Shown one piece after another: positions 14,501 to 26,460 of a DNA stretch of 64,000 nt. The DNA comes from Rhynchospora pubera (lineage: Eukaryota; Streptophyta; Magnoliopsida; Poales; Cyperaceae): positions 3,332,295-3,396,294 of the forward strand of contig CM051463.1 of NCBI GenBank assembly GCA_028095005.1, in the 5' to 3' direction. Both the position numbers and the translations under genes were made by a program. The first letter of the stretch is position 1. Each line of letters starts with the position of its first letter. A model generated the notes under the pieces. It was not told the origin of the DNA, did not search any database, and was given only the letters and a program-made list of their open reading frames with translations.

Positions 14501-15330
14501 GCACATAAAGTGAAAATAATGAGGGTTCATTTCAAACCATTTACTCAAAAAAGTTTTATTATACATAGACAGAATTGGAGTGTTTCACGTGATTTTGTGC
14601 ATTCATTTCAAACCATTTGATCACTATAATCTATATTTAAACTCTTTATACTGTGGAGAATAAGTTTATAATCTTAAAAATTCAAAAGAATTTGATTATA
14701 ATGGCAATTGCACTCAAAAATTGCAAATAATGAGCGTTCTGGGCAGAATTGGAGCGTTTCACGCGATTGTGCATTCACTTCAAGTCATTTGATCAAAATA
14801 ATCTATATTTAAGTTCTTTATTCAGTGGAGAATGAGTTTACAATCTTAAAAACTCAAAAGACTTTTATTATACATGGCAATTACGCTCTTAAAGTGCAAA
14901 TCAAGAGCGTTCTGGACAGAATTAAAAAATTTCATACTATTGTGCATTCATTTCAAGACATTTGATCAATATAATCTATATTTAAACTCTTTATATAGTG
15001 GTGAATAAATTTATAATCTTAAAAATTCAAAAGGATTGGATTATACAAGGCAAGTACACACATAAAGTGCAAATGATGAGCGTTCTGGACAGAATTGGAG
15101 CGTTTCACGCGATTGTACATTCATTTCAAACCATTTGATCACTATAATCTATATTTAAATTCTTTATACTGTGGAGAATAAGTTTATAGTCTTAAAAATT
15201 CAAATGGATTGGATTATACATGGCAATTACGCACATAAATTGCAAATAATGAGCGTTCATGACAGAATTGGAGCATTTCATGCTATTGTTCATTCATTTC
15301 AAGTCATTTGATCACACTAATCTATATTTA
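11576..15330. repeat. Degenerate flank of the same satellite
   Basis: About 22 further monomers of the same family, without the 10-monomer order and with many substitutions and small rearrangements. One example is a short duplication of an ACTCAAAAAAGTTTTATTAT-type segment near 14,470 and 14,545. Homology stops near 15,330, inside a monomer, and is followed by unique AT-rich DNA. This fits a decayed array edge, where unequal exchange no longer homogenises copies. Confidence 0.93.
12080..13540. repeat. Dimeric higher-order repeat inside the satellite flank (~345 bp)
   Basis: Two alternating monomer types recur here. One reads AGAATGAGTTTATGATCATA and GGGTTGGATCGTACATGG; the other reads AGATTATACTCTTA and CACTGACGCACATAAAGTGC. 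The equivalent GTGCAATTATTTCAA positions fall at 12,231, 12,576, 12,920 and 13,381, giving spacings of 345, 344 and 461. The long last step comes from an extra copy of about 117 bp at about 13,090-13,206. Open frames of 60-88 codons arise from this repeat and show no recognisable protein feature. Confidence 0.88.
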
Positions 15331-15772
15331 AGTCATTAATTTCACGCTTTTTATGCTTCAGAAAATTGCTATTTAATTATACAAAACCAAGGTCTGATCT
15401 TGCTAAATTTGATGCTGACTCATACTGATATGTACCATTAGTGCAATGCACTTTTTTGTTGTGCAATAACAGCCATGTGTTTTACTTTTGGTATTTAATT
15501 TTTTTGAGGGAGAGGAGACAAAATGGGTAGTAAAGAGTGCATTTGTAGTATCATATTTAATTGAAAAACACTCCATCACATTTAGAACTGATTCTAAGAG
15601 AAGCTCATATCTAGAACTGATTCTAGGAGAAGCATCAATTATATTTTAGTGACTTTGCATGTTTTTGTGCACATTTTCAGGATCATGCATGGTCTATTGA
15701 TTTTTTTCGTATGGTTAGTTTACATTTGTTAGTATTATATAGATGATACTGAAAGGACTGGTTCTTATGCAG
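15331..15772. other. Unique AT-rich spacer, no gene seen
   Basis: Satellite homology ends just before this stretch and a hAT element starts just after it. A short direct repeat around TCTAGAACTGATTCTA occurs near 15,580-15,630. I see no coding or RNA feature. Confidence 0.5.
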
Positions 15773-16834
15773 CAGTGGCGGAGTTAAATGGGAGAAATGG
15801 GGGTCAATTGACCCCCATTGATTTATGAAAATTACCACTATGTATATAAATTTATACTCACAAATATGAATGTTTATTAGAAATTTTAATATTTGAACCC
15901 CATATGTATTAAATAAAAATTCAACTAGTGAACCCCATATGTGATTTGCCCAATTTATTCTTGTTGAAAAAAATTAATTAACTATAAAAAATATTGATAG
16001 TCTTCTTGAGTTTTTCACATCAATAATTTATGAGCTTTGACATTTAGTTATAATTAGCACCAATGCAAATTGATGAATGATTTCTATTACATATTTTATA
16101 AAAATTAATCTAATTATTTTTGTGGGATATTTATACTAATTATTTATTGAATTAGATACATATTTCTAACAACAACAACAACAACTAAGCCTTTTGTCTC
16201 AAACAAGTTGGGGTAGGCTATAGATACATATTTCTAAATTAAATTTAAATTATATATGTAAGTTGTTGTCTCTATGTTATCAAGAAACCTTTAATACATA
16301 GAATTTTTTTATTTGATGTGCTAAAAGGCAAGGTATATTCAATTACCAAAATTGCTTTTCATCAATCAATTTAGCATTTTTTCATCAGGTTTTATTAAAT
16401 AAAATTAATATTAATAGTATTGTTATTCAAAATAAAATAATATTTCTATCAAAATTAGTTTAAAAAAATTAACTTTTTATGAACTCTATAAAATAAAATA
16501 TATATATTTTTTTCATTAGATCATCTATGAAAAAAAACTTTTAAACAATAGCAACTACATTAAGTACAAATTATAGAATAGATCGTGTGGTCAATAAATG
16601 GATAATTGTTTGATGCTTTGCTATATAGAATATCATTGATCTCGAGGAATTTTCTAAGACTCTCATCTTACATCAAATTTAGAGAAATAGGCTTTAAAGA
16701 ATTCAAATAGAAGATGAAAAATCGACTAGAACTTATAATTTATAAATAAAAATATTTATTATTTTATATTTTTAAAATATTCATATTATAATTTTTTGTG
16801 AACCCCATTATAAAAATTTCTGGCTCCGCCACTG
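15773..16834. mobile_element. Non-autonomous hAT transposon with 8-bp target duplication
   Basis: The element begins CAGTGGCGGAG and ends CTCCGCCACTG, an exact 11-bp terminal inverted repeat. It is flanked on both sides by TTATGCAG (15765-15772 and 16835-16842), the 8-bp target duplication typical of hAT elements. The roughly 1.06-kb AT-rich interior has no transposase frame, so it would need a transposase supplied elsewhere. It contains a younger 51-bp SINE insertion. The perfect duplication suggests it is not very old. Confidence 0.93.
16153..16237 (-). mobile_element. 5'-truncated SINE tail with 17-bp target duplication
   Basis: A 51-bp insert (16170-16220) lies between exact copies of TAGATACATATTTCTAA (16153-16169 and 16221-16237). 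Read on the minus strand it ends in (GTT/TTG)5. It carries the CCCAACTTGTTTGAGACAAAAGGC-type 3' body word that I recognise from widespread plant SINEs (Au/TS-like). The TTG tail and long duplication fit LINE-machinery retroposition with strong 5' truncation. It is nested in the hAT element, so it inserted later. The family name is from memory and less certain than the insertion itself. Confidence 0.8.
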
Positions 16835-17139
16835 TTATGCAGGTATATGAGTTGTTTCCTTCATTTAGGAGCTTAGAGTTTATTTGGTCTTCTGTGGTTA
16901 ATGGCCGATTTCATCTAGGGGCTTAGAGCTTATTTGGTCTTCATCTAGATATTTTCATCTCAAAAAAATGCGTGATCCTTTTGTTCGGTTCTTCCATGTT
17001 ATAGGAAAATAAGCAATTAGAGATTTCTTTTTCCTTTTGATATGATTTGGTTTGTATTATATTTTATATTCAATTATATTTTAATCAAATTTATCCAAGT
17101 GAAGGAGTATTAAGTACAAATGAAGATTAAGTTTAATCA

Positions 17140-17163
17140 CGCGAAGCGCGATATTATAGCTAG
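17140..17163 (+). mobile_element. Helitron 3' terminus
   Basis: A small hairpin CGCG-AAG-CGCG (17140-17150) is followed by nine bases and then CTAG (17160-17163), with T as the next base. This is the classical Helitron 3' end: a hairpin about 10 nt before CTRR, inserted at A/T. I could not fix the matching 5' TC end, so the element length is unknown. Confidence 0.75.
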
Positions 17164-17260
17164 TTTGGTTCATTTCGACCAGCCGCATGATGCAAGAGAT
17201 ATAAAAAAAATGGCTAATTTACAGCACAACTTATAGCTGTTTTATAGTATTTTTTTGGAA

Positions 17261-17879
17261 TAATTAGATTTATGCCACTACAAAAAGTTGTCAATTATGA
17301 AAATGCCATTGTTAAATTGATAATCGGATTTATGCCACTTCAAAATTATTAAAATTAGTTTTATGTCATTGTTACTTTCTAAAAACATAATAATTTCTAA
17401 AAATTCCAACCTCATCTCTATCATTACATTTAAATCTTCCCGAATTACCCTCATTAAAATATTCATCTTTCTCCTCTCCCTTCCCCTTTAGTCTTGCATC
17501 AGTAATGGTGAAACGGAGGGAAACAAAATTGCACGACATGTAGATAAGGGAAGATCAAGAAATCGAGGATGTCTGAACCTAAGATAGATGCACTCTGAGA
17601 GAAATAATAGTCATGGTTTAAAAGAGTAAAATGGTCATGTGAATTAATCAATGGCATAAAAACTAATTTATACTATTTTATAGTGGCAGAAAAATAAATT
17701 TGTCATTGCTATCGAATTTTAAATTTTTGTAGTGGCATATTTAAAAAGGCAAAATTGGTAAAATTTTTCGGTGGCAAAAAACTAATTTTTACTATTTTAT
17801 AATGGCATAAAACTAATTTTTCATTTAGTGATGGCATTTTACTAATTTTAAATTTTCATAGTGGAATAAATCTAATTAA
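17261..17879. repeat. AT-rich inverted-repeat element, 'atgccacta' family
   Basis: The left end reads ATTAGATTTATGCCACTA, and the right end, reverse-complemented, reads ATTAGATTTATTCCACTA, so the ends form an inverted repeat with one mismatch. The interior repeats words such as GGCATAAAACTAATTTTTACT. Related sequence occurs at 27,445-28,225. I could not identify a clear target duplication, so the class is left open. Confidence 0.6.
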
Positions 17880-18649
17880 CCCTATTTTTCTTTATGAAAT
17901 TTTAACAATGTTTTATAGCTTTTATAGTATGCTAGATTTGACTAACAAGCTAAACTATAGAAAAAAAAGAGGAGAATAATGATAGCAACAGATAAAATGA
18001 TGGAAGAGAAAGATTTTGACAAATGGAAATACTTTTTGGGAGGAGAGAGGAAATAAGCAAAACGTTTGATTGGTAAATGCTTGGGAACTGATGATAGCTA
18101 AACTTTTTGTGCTCATGCTGGAAATAAAAATAGGAGCAAGCATGCATTTGAGTATTATTTCGATATAAAACACATGTACCCATATGCATATTATAGAAAT
18201 CAGAGTATTATTTCACTTTCCTGTTATAATCTCTCTGTTCCAACTTTCCATAAAGATCACAAAGACCAAAAGAAAAAGGCTTGAAACCTTGAACTTAATT
18301 TTCTCATAAAAATTCTATTATCAGCAGAAAATGTTGTTACATAGACGAGTAGCAGTCTTTTTACTAAGGCATAATTTTTAAAATTTTTCATTCAACATTT
18401 ATTTGTCTGATGAAAAATGCGGTACATCGAAGATGTGGAACGTTTCAACTCCAATAAAAAAAAACATGGAAAAGACAAAGTTCACCACTCACCCGATTGT
18501 TTTTTTATATATTTGTTCTATACTATTTTTCTAATAGTGGAAAAAAATATTTTCTTAATTCTAATATATATGAATAAAAAAGACCAGAGTGAATTCCATT
18601 ATTATAAAGAAAGTCCAAAGCAAAAACTGGTGACACTTCAACGGCTGAA
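17880..18649. other. AT-rich intergenic DNA, nothing recognised
   Basis: Low-complexity AT-rich sequence. A 102-codon open frame at 18,417-18,725 has no domain or conserved motif that I recognise, and part of it belongs to the duplicated segment starting near 18,650. Confidence 0.4.
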
Positions 18650-20480
18650 AAGCACGCTTGCGGCAGGTGCACGTGGCCTCTTTGTAGTAGTCATGGGGCT
18701 CACCTTGATGGTTTGCTTCGTCTAATGCACCCATTCAACTCAAATAAGAAACAGGAAACATAGAGAAACGCACTAATTCACACTGATATCAGTTTTTTAT
18801 TAGAGAAACTCATGACATGAAAGCCATGTACTTGATCATTCCAGAAGATGAATGCGGTGTAATAGAAAATGTATCCAGTTTCATCTAATATCTCAATGCA
18901 TCAGTGGAGTTGTTTTCATGCTATTTTTAGTGACATTGTTAACTTTGATGCACAAATGAAATTTATTTTACCTGATTTATTCTCATATAATAAATTGTGA
19001 AAATTCATTTGCAATAAATAGGATTTTTTATCATGAAATAACTGGTCTCAGACGTGTGAGGTGAAAATTATGTATTGAATTGGAACACAATTAATTACAT
19101 AAGGTCATGCAACTATAGTGGCTTCATGCAATGTAGTGACATAATAATTATGTAATCATACAATATGAATCACTCAATGGGTCATCACAAAATATCCACA
19201 GAATTCGAATAGAAGTAACATAATTAAATATAAAATGTGCACGATAGTATATCCCTGGATGGAATAATTCGAAGTTAAATGAACAAAACTTTTTCAAAAA
19301 AGTGATAAATGAATTGTCAACAGGAAGAGAGATGTCAATACGAAATGGGGGAAACAATTATGCAAAATTGACTAACAGTAACTGGTCTAAACAAGACTAA
19401 ACTATCAGATATCCTCAAAATATTACCGTGAGCAAAAAAATGTTATGCGTGTAAATCCTAAGAGAAACTTTTATTACAAAAGTCACTAAAATAAATTGAC
19501 AACATGTTTCGTGCATTTGATTATCATTTTATATATTTTAGCTACATATCGAGTACTCAAATTACTAAAACAGAGTTATATCTTGCAACTATTGGGTTTT
19601 TCTCAATCAGATTTTAGCCCATTTTGATGTCATGAGATAACTATTATAAGAATCATGTATTCTCCATACATGTTCAATTGAATTAAAATTTTTATTTGTG
19701 AAAATCCATCAAGATACAGCGGTTTTTTACCCCAAAAAAAAAAGGTAATTAATAAATTTAAAATTTAATTGCAAGACTTTTATATATGTATGCGAAAGCT
19801 TGAGAAAGGGATGCAAAATTTGTAGAACACAGCAGAAAGAAATTTGAAATTTTTTTATAGGATGCGAAATTTGAATCAAAAGAGAAGCTTGTCAAACATG
19901 AACCATATAAACAAATCTAATCGGACGGTGATATTCTTACTACCGAAGCGCTTACTATAAAATTTCCTTGCTATTTGGTACAAATTCGGGTATCTCCAGC
20001 CTCCTTGATTCTGATTCACAACCGCTGAGGTTGTTAAGATTAGTAAACACACAGATGTATATGTACTGATGTACAAACGATCCGATTCATTTATGCGCAC
20101 ATTGTTGGCCAGCCACGCTGCTGACAAGTGTATACTGTTTTGACAACGCATCATGCCTTAGAACATTTATCCAAAGTTTTTCTTTTTCGCCATTACTTTA
20201 AAGCCTTCGGTTTGTTATCAAATATGGGAACTCCATTTTTTTTAAACCTATTTATTTTTATTATGAATTAATAAATTTTTAAATAAATATTCTCTTCGTG
20301 ATTCGAACATTTTACTTGATTCATGGGCCAAAAGATCCAGCGGGACTTCCAGTTTTAACAAATTCAGATTGTATATTTCCTTCCATCCGATTAGTGATAG
20401 GACACAATAAATCAGAAACGGATGCATCCATTTCTTTTTTATCCGACGCATCCTACAACATAAATTGATTTGTCTTACTG
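18650..20480 (+). repeat. Duplicated non-coding segment, copy A
   Basis: Collinear with 23,090-24,665 in the same orientation. Matching landmarks include TACTTGATCATTC, CAGTTTCATCTAAT, CATCACAAAATATCCACA plus AATTCGAATAG, GCGCACATTGTTGG, and CAGAAACGGATGCATCCATT (20,413 here, 24,598 there). Identity is interrupted by many small indels, so the duplication is old. No conserved reading frame is shared. It may be an unrecognised transposon family or a local segmental duplication. Confidence 0.7.
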
Positions 20481-23089
20481 CTAATGAAACAAAAACAAAA
20501 CTCATTTTCTAAAGTGCTTAATTATTTTAATTCCCTTGTTCTAAGTTAAATAAAAATATTGACAAGAGCTCAGAACATAAGATTGCTAAGCCTGAGCTCT
20601 AAAACCAATCCAAAGAGATGTAGATAATTATAGGTAAAAGGAAAAAAAAAACAACTTGATTCACCAAACGAGCATGTATAGACAGGATTTCATTAGTATG
20701 TTTTATTTTATTACAATAATCAATATATAATATATGCTTAGGTGCCGTTTCACTTTGCTAAAATTATGTGCAAAATCTTTTCTTCTATATTAAATAAAAA
20801 ATATTATACTCATAAAAAGGCAAGAGATCTCAAATCTGATCTGTGCTAAGCGGAAACTTTTCTCACTTTCTAAAGGGGTCAGAAAATTTAGTTATTAATT
20901 GTCAAAAATATTTTATTTTGAACTGTAGACGAATTATCTCTATCAACTAATAAATTGAAGTCAAACACACTGACACAAACAAAAATATTAATATTTAATA
21001 ATGAAAAAAAAATGTTAATCTTCATGTGATCACAATATCTCTCAAATGACTGTTAATAACTTTTGTACCTTCATTTTTCTATATCAATCAGGACATGTAC
21101 ATGACAATATATTAAACATAAATAAAGTGTTCAAACCGAAAATCATCCTTAACTACTATGTAATTTTAATTGGTCCTCCAAGGTACATATGGAAAAAATT
21201 ATGCTATTTTGTTTGATAGCTGAATAATAAGAAAAAACTCAATTGAAAGTTTTCTTTTCAAAATCCTTGTAGCTACTACCTAGTTTTCTTTAAAAAAAAT
21301 AAATAAAAAAAGTTTTTTTTCAAATAACTATATATGAATAGAAAGTTTGTTTTGTGGCTTCGCAATGGAGACAATGGAACTTCTCTTCTCTAATCTTGTC
21401 TGCAGGGTGTCAGGGTGAGTTTGCAAGCCAAAGACAAAAGGTAAAACAAAAACAAAGAAATGAATAGAAACACACAAAAGGACATTAATAGTACTCACCG
21501 TCTCAGCAAACAAATAAAAGACATATATGTACGTACTTGACTCATGACATCCTTTTATGTTTTTTTATGGAAAATGATTCAAGTTTCATCTAATATCTCA
21601 AACTGCATCAATACAAATTATATTTTTATCAATACAAAACTTTTCACTTCAAGCTCATACTATTTCTGATAATGATTATTGATTAGAGAAAACTCATTTA
21701 ATATTTAAAGAATTTTGATTATGTAAAAAATGGTGGCATGCAAACGAGATCTTAATTAGTGAATCAAACTGCAAATTTCTATTACGAAATTTCAGTACAT
21801 TTTTTTCTTTTGAAGGTTGGCGATTGCCAACAAATTTGTATTAAATAAAAGAAAATGTTTAATTACAAAATCAGTACTCAACTACTGGAAGGTAGAACCT
21901 AAAACAACAGGTCCCAATAGATGCCCAATGGCTGGCAGTGGGCCATTTATTCCCTAATAACCCTCTAAAATTTAGAAAAAAGAAAAACCGAATAAAAAAG
22001 ACAATTAACAGCCAGATTGAACAGTACATTTTTTTCATTGTAAGCATGTAAGAACTAAGAAGTGGGCTCATTCCTACGGTGAAAATTTTGGAACTCATAC
22101 AAGATGTATATCTAAAAAAATTCACAAATTTGATGATCAGCATGTTAAGACAGAAACTACCATATTGCGTTTTTATGGGGTGTACAGGTGTGCCAAAAAA
22201 TACTCGAGAAAGTGGCTGTCGGTCTTATTAAATGTTCGAGAAAGCAATGTAACTGAAGTACTGAACCATTTTTTATCTGTACGCTTGAAAAGGACATCAG
22301 TTTCTCATCAATGACATCAGTTGCAAACTTGCAATGCTTGGAGCCTTGGAATCAAAGATGTTGGCACTTGGCAGCCTTAGCTACTGTTTTACTTTGTACT
22401 CGCTCTGTTTTGTGGTATATATATTAATTTGTTTCATATTATTATTATTATTTTCGTTTTCCCCTCCTCTCTTTGGATTTGGTCCATTTGGACGACCGAT
22501 TGGGGTAACTTTTGTTCTAGCTAATACCGATAATTTGGTTGGCTATTCCCTCAAAAATAAGAGATAAAAAGGGAAAAGAACAGCAGATGTCTCTAAGTTG
22601 CAGAAATATTGGTCTCTAGCCGTGGCCGAGCGACTGTTATTTATTAATTTTATTTTATATTATTAATATGCATAATTATGATTGTGTCTCTAGCAACAAA
22701 CATATTATGTTATTTATATTAATTTTATGGTTGCCCGCTTGCATGTATATATGATGCGGTTAATTTTATGATTAATTATATGATTGTGCTGGCATTTATG
22801 TTGCACGTACGGGCAGCCATAAACAAATTGAATCAAAAGAGAAACTTGTGCTTGCAAAGTCATGTTTTTTTTTAATTATAAAAGTTGAGTCATGGACCAT
22901 GCATGGCACAAACAAATTTCTGATTGTAGGTTTTATTTTATTATCATATTAAACAGTTCATCATATAAATAATTATTTTCTAAAGCTAATATGTTATCTA
23001 AAAAACTGTATGACAACATGCCATATATAGTGATATTTTCGCCAATGGATCAGATGGTAGAAATCGGTAATCGGCAACTGATGATACTT
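20481..23089. other. AT-rich intergenic DNA, no gene recognised
   Basis: No coding feature or complete transposon is visible. A weak echo of the duplicated segment (GTTTCATCTAATATCTCAA) lies near 21,584, and GAATCAAAAGAGAAACTTGT near 22,830 echoes 19,873. Homopolymer runs and AT microsatellite-like stretches are common. Confidence 0.4.
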
Positions 23090-24665
23090 GTGGGCTTGTG
23101 GCACCAAAAACATGTCTGCGTATGCAGCCGGCCTTCTCATCGTGATGCTTCGCTTCCTCTAATGAATTTCATGAAGGGAATTAGGAGAGGCAAAACATAA
23201 AGACAAACATATCAATTCACATTGATAACAGTCTTTAGCTAAAGAAACAAGCGGCACGGCAGCCACGTACTTGATCATTCGTCTTGATTAATGCAGTGTA
23301 ATAGAAAATATCTCCAGTTTCATCTAATGTCTCAATGTATTAGTGCAAATAGCAAATTATTTTGATGTTATTTTTTGTGGCATTGTTAACTCCATGCACG
23401 AATGATACTGTTTTAGACCTGATTGTTTCTCATATAATGAACAGTAATTTTCATTTTCCATAAATAGTATTTGTATCATGAAGTAATTGGTGCCATACAT
23501 GTGATGTGATGATTGAGCATTAAATTGGAACACAACTATTTGGTTCATGCAATGTAGTGACATAATTAGGTAATCATACGATTTGAATAGCTCGGTGTGA
23601 TCATCACAAAATATCCACAAAATTCGAATAGTAACATAATTAAATATATTTTGTACGCCGACAAATATAGTCCCAGATGTAATATCCAATTCAAAGTCAA
23701 ATGTACAAATTGTAGAAAAAATATATATATTTAATCAAAGAAGTGATGAATGAATTTTTAACTGGAAAAGCTGTATATAAATATACATGAAAAGACTTTT
23801 TTGTTTATAACTTTGAATAATAGATTTACACAAGTCTAAACCGTCAGAAAATTTAAAAAAATATATAACATGAGGTTGTGTTACAAAAGCTACTAAACTA
23901 ATTTGAAAGTATATTTTCTGCATTTAATTATGATTGTATAAATTCTAGCTTCATATCATGTATTCAAATTACCGAATCTGAGTTATCCTGTAAAAATATT
24001 CTCAACTAAATGGAAGCATTTATTCGTGCACCTATTGGCCGGGTTCTTTTTAGTCAATTTTAGCCCCATGTCATGAAATCAATAAAGGAATCATGTATTC
24101 TCCTTATATCTTCTTATCAAGTTAAAATTTTTATTTTATGCAAATTCTTTGAGATACATCAAATTTCTTTTCCCAAAAAAAGTGCTGATTAAATTTACAA
24201 TTGAATTGCGTGAATTTATGTATGTGAAAGTTTGAGGGAAAGGGACTGTTTTGTTGTAGAATAGAGCAAAAAATTTTAAGGTCAGAGGATGCTGTCCCTT
24301 CCCAGGCACCAGTCTCCTTGATTGATAACCGTTGACATCGTTAAGATTAGTAAACACCGCGGGCATCTTTATGCGCTATTACGGGTTGAAATTCACGATA
24401 CATTTCTGTATGAAAATTGAAAACAAGGTTGCTACGGACGATCTGATCCATTTATGCGCACATTGTTGGAACAGCCATACTGCTGACATGTGTATACTGC
24501 TTGACATCGCACATGGACCTTACAGCTAAAGTTCTTTGTTTCGTTTACTTTACATCCTTTGGTGTGGCTCAAATATGGGCCTTCCAGTTTTTAAAAATCA
24601 GAAACGGATGCATCCATTTCGGTTTGATCCGATCCGACCCATCCTACTCCTACCGCATAAATTGG
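23090..24665 (+). repeat. Duplicated non-coding segment, copy B
   Basis: Direct-orientation partner of 18,650-20,480, offset by about 4.2-4.4 kb. The order of shared words is the same in both copies. The indel pattern (this copy is about 0.25 kb shorter) and many substitutions show independent decay. Confidence 0.7.
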
Positions 24666-24975
24666 GCTCTCTATTTCAGTATTTTGTAAACTTTGCTCTT
24701 CGCTGGATCAAGTGAGCTCCAGTATGCACCTTTTCTCACAAAAAAGCGATAAAAACCTTCCATTTGAATATAATAAAATTCAATGAAAATTTACAGTAAG
24801 CCATTCTTATGCTGTATGTTGCACACGTATTAAAGGAACTTTAATTTGTTACAGCAAACCGATAGCAATAGATACAAGCTGCTAATTATTCATAATTGTA
24901 AATACACCCTCATTCAATGACCAGTAATATTAAATATTATGAACCTGAGAGAATTGTGGCTTTCAAGAAAAGGAA

Positions 24976-26460
24976 TTTTTTTTTTTTAGAGAGACTAGGC
25001 CGAGACTACCAGTTACAAAGTAAGAAAAGAAACAAAAAAAGACAATAAGAAACTAAAGAAAAAACATGCTACAGTAATTAACTAAACTTCACAAAAAGTT
25101 CCACCTCTTGAACAATCCAAACGCTGACAACTTTAGTCGTCTTCTTTGTATTTCTGAAATGCCTGTGATTCCTTTCTAACCATAACCCCCAGATTACAGT
25201 TGCAGAAAGGAGAGGTGTTGAATGGGAGCAAATGTATCCTAAGATGCTGTGAACAGTCAGAGGATTTATACCATAGATATTCATTCTGGTCCAAACCTCG
25301 CTCGCAAAACTGCACTCACAGAATAAGTGCTGTGTGTCCTCTACTAAAGGCGCCTGACAAAACTGGCACAGGGGTTGAACTAATAAGTTCCTTCTAATCA
25401 GCTGATCCTGTGTCAAAATTCTGCCTTGTGCAACAAAATAAAGGAACATCTTGAGTGTAGGGGGATTTTATCTTCCAGATTTTGGAGTATTGAAACTTCA
25501 CTTTTCCTGCAATTGCAAGGATGTTATAAACAGAATTTACAGAATATTCACAATCAGAATTCCATTTCCAACAATTTGTATCAGATCCCTGTGAAATCCC
25601 ATTCGCAAGTGATATTCAGTCCAGGGAGTTGGGAAGTACCTGTACCAATTTTCTACTGCCTGTTTTAAAGTCAGCTTCTTGTTTAAGGACTGTCCTGCAG
25701 TTTGTTCGAAACCAAAAAAAGGTTTGATCCAACTCCCCCCATTTGTCATACCAGAAAAGCGTTCTGGAGCCATCATAGATTCTCATAGTGGTTGAAAGCT
25801 GGAAAAGATATTTCAGAGACTAAAGTTGCTTCCAGAAAAAAGAACCCTGCTTTGTCCATACTAAAGGTGGCAAGTTGATGTTAGAATGCGCATACAATTT
25901 CCTAGTCAAACTGGTCCACATAGAATGAGGAAATCTATGAAGTCTCCAAATCCATCTTAATAATAAGGCATGATTATGCAATCTCAAACCAATCAAACCA
26001 ATACCCCCATGAGTTTTAGATAAGCACAATTTCTCCCAGGAAACAAGGCGAATCGAATTGGATCCTGTGGAACCATTTTGCCAAATGAAATTACGCCTAA
26101 TTTTTATCATTTTCTTTGATTACCCACACAAGTATAGAGAAAACTGACATAAAAAACACTGGTAATGCTGACAGCACAGAGGAAGTTAAAACTACACGTC
26201 CAGCTCTAGAAAGTAGACCCCTCTGCCAAGATTGAAGTCTGTTTATGATCCTATCTATTAGCATCTGAAAGCATACTCTATCTGATCTCTTATGCGTCAG
26301 TGGTAACCCAAGATAAAACAGGGGTAACGAGGCTAAGTTACAGGAAAGTAAATGTTGAAGACACATGGTAGAACTTTCAAAAATGTTGAAGGGGACAAAA
26401 GTTGTTTTGCTTATATAGAAATGAATTGTGTATGGTGGTTTGATGGCTATCCTCACGCAG
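24976..26460 (-). mobile_element. 5'-truncated L1-type LINE (C-terminal part of ORF2)
   Basis: On the minus strand the sequence encodes, in order, pieces of a plant LINE ORF2 C-terminal half. At 26,456-26,097 are LPLFYLGLPL, LIDRIINRLQSW and LSRAGRVVLTSSVLSALPVF. At 26,110-25,820 are RRNFIWQ and WEKLCLSKTHGGIGL. At about 25,780-25,700 is FWYDKWGEL. At 25,449-25,078 is the zinc-binding reverse-transcriptase tail, with CQFCQAPLVEDTQHLFCECSF and WGLWLERNHRHF. The pieces lie in different frames, so it is a pseudogene. The catalytic palm with the YxDD motif is absent, so it is 5'-truncated. A T12 run on the plus strand (24976-24987) is its poly(A) tail. No target duplication was found. Confidence 0.9.

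Noticed and set aside
1..15330. Regular repeats considered as a CRISPR array
   Set aside because: The unit is 172 bp, contiguous, without unique spacers, and the window is plant nuclear DNA.
15314..17163. Helitron running from the last satellite monomer to the CTAG at 17,163
   Set aside because: A-TCTATATTTAAG would fit a 5' end, but the same word is in every satellite monomer, so it carries no evidence.
18417..18725. 102-codon open frame
   Set aside because: The sequence is low in complexity, has no domain, and part of it is duplicated non-coding DNA. No splice or promoter context.
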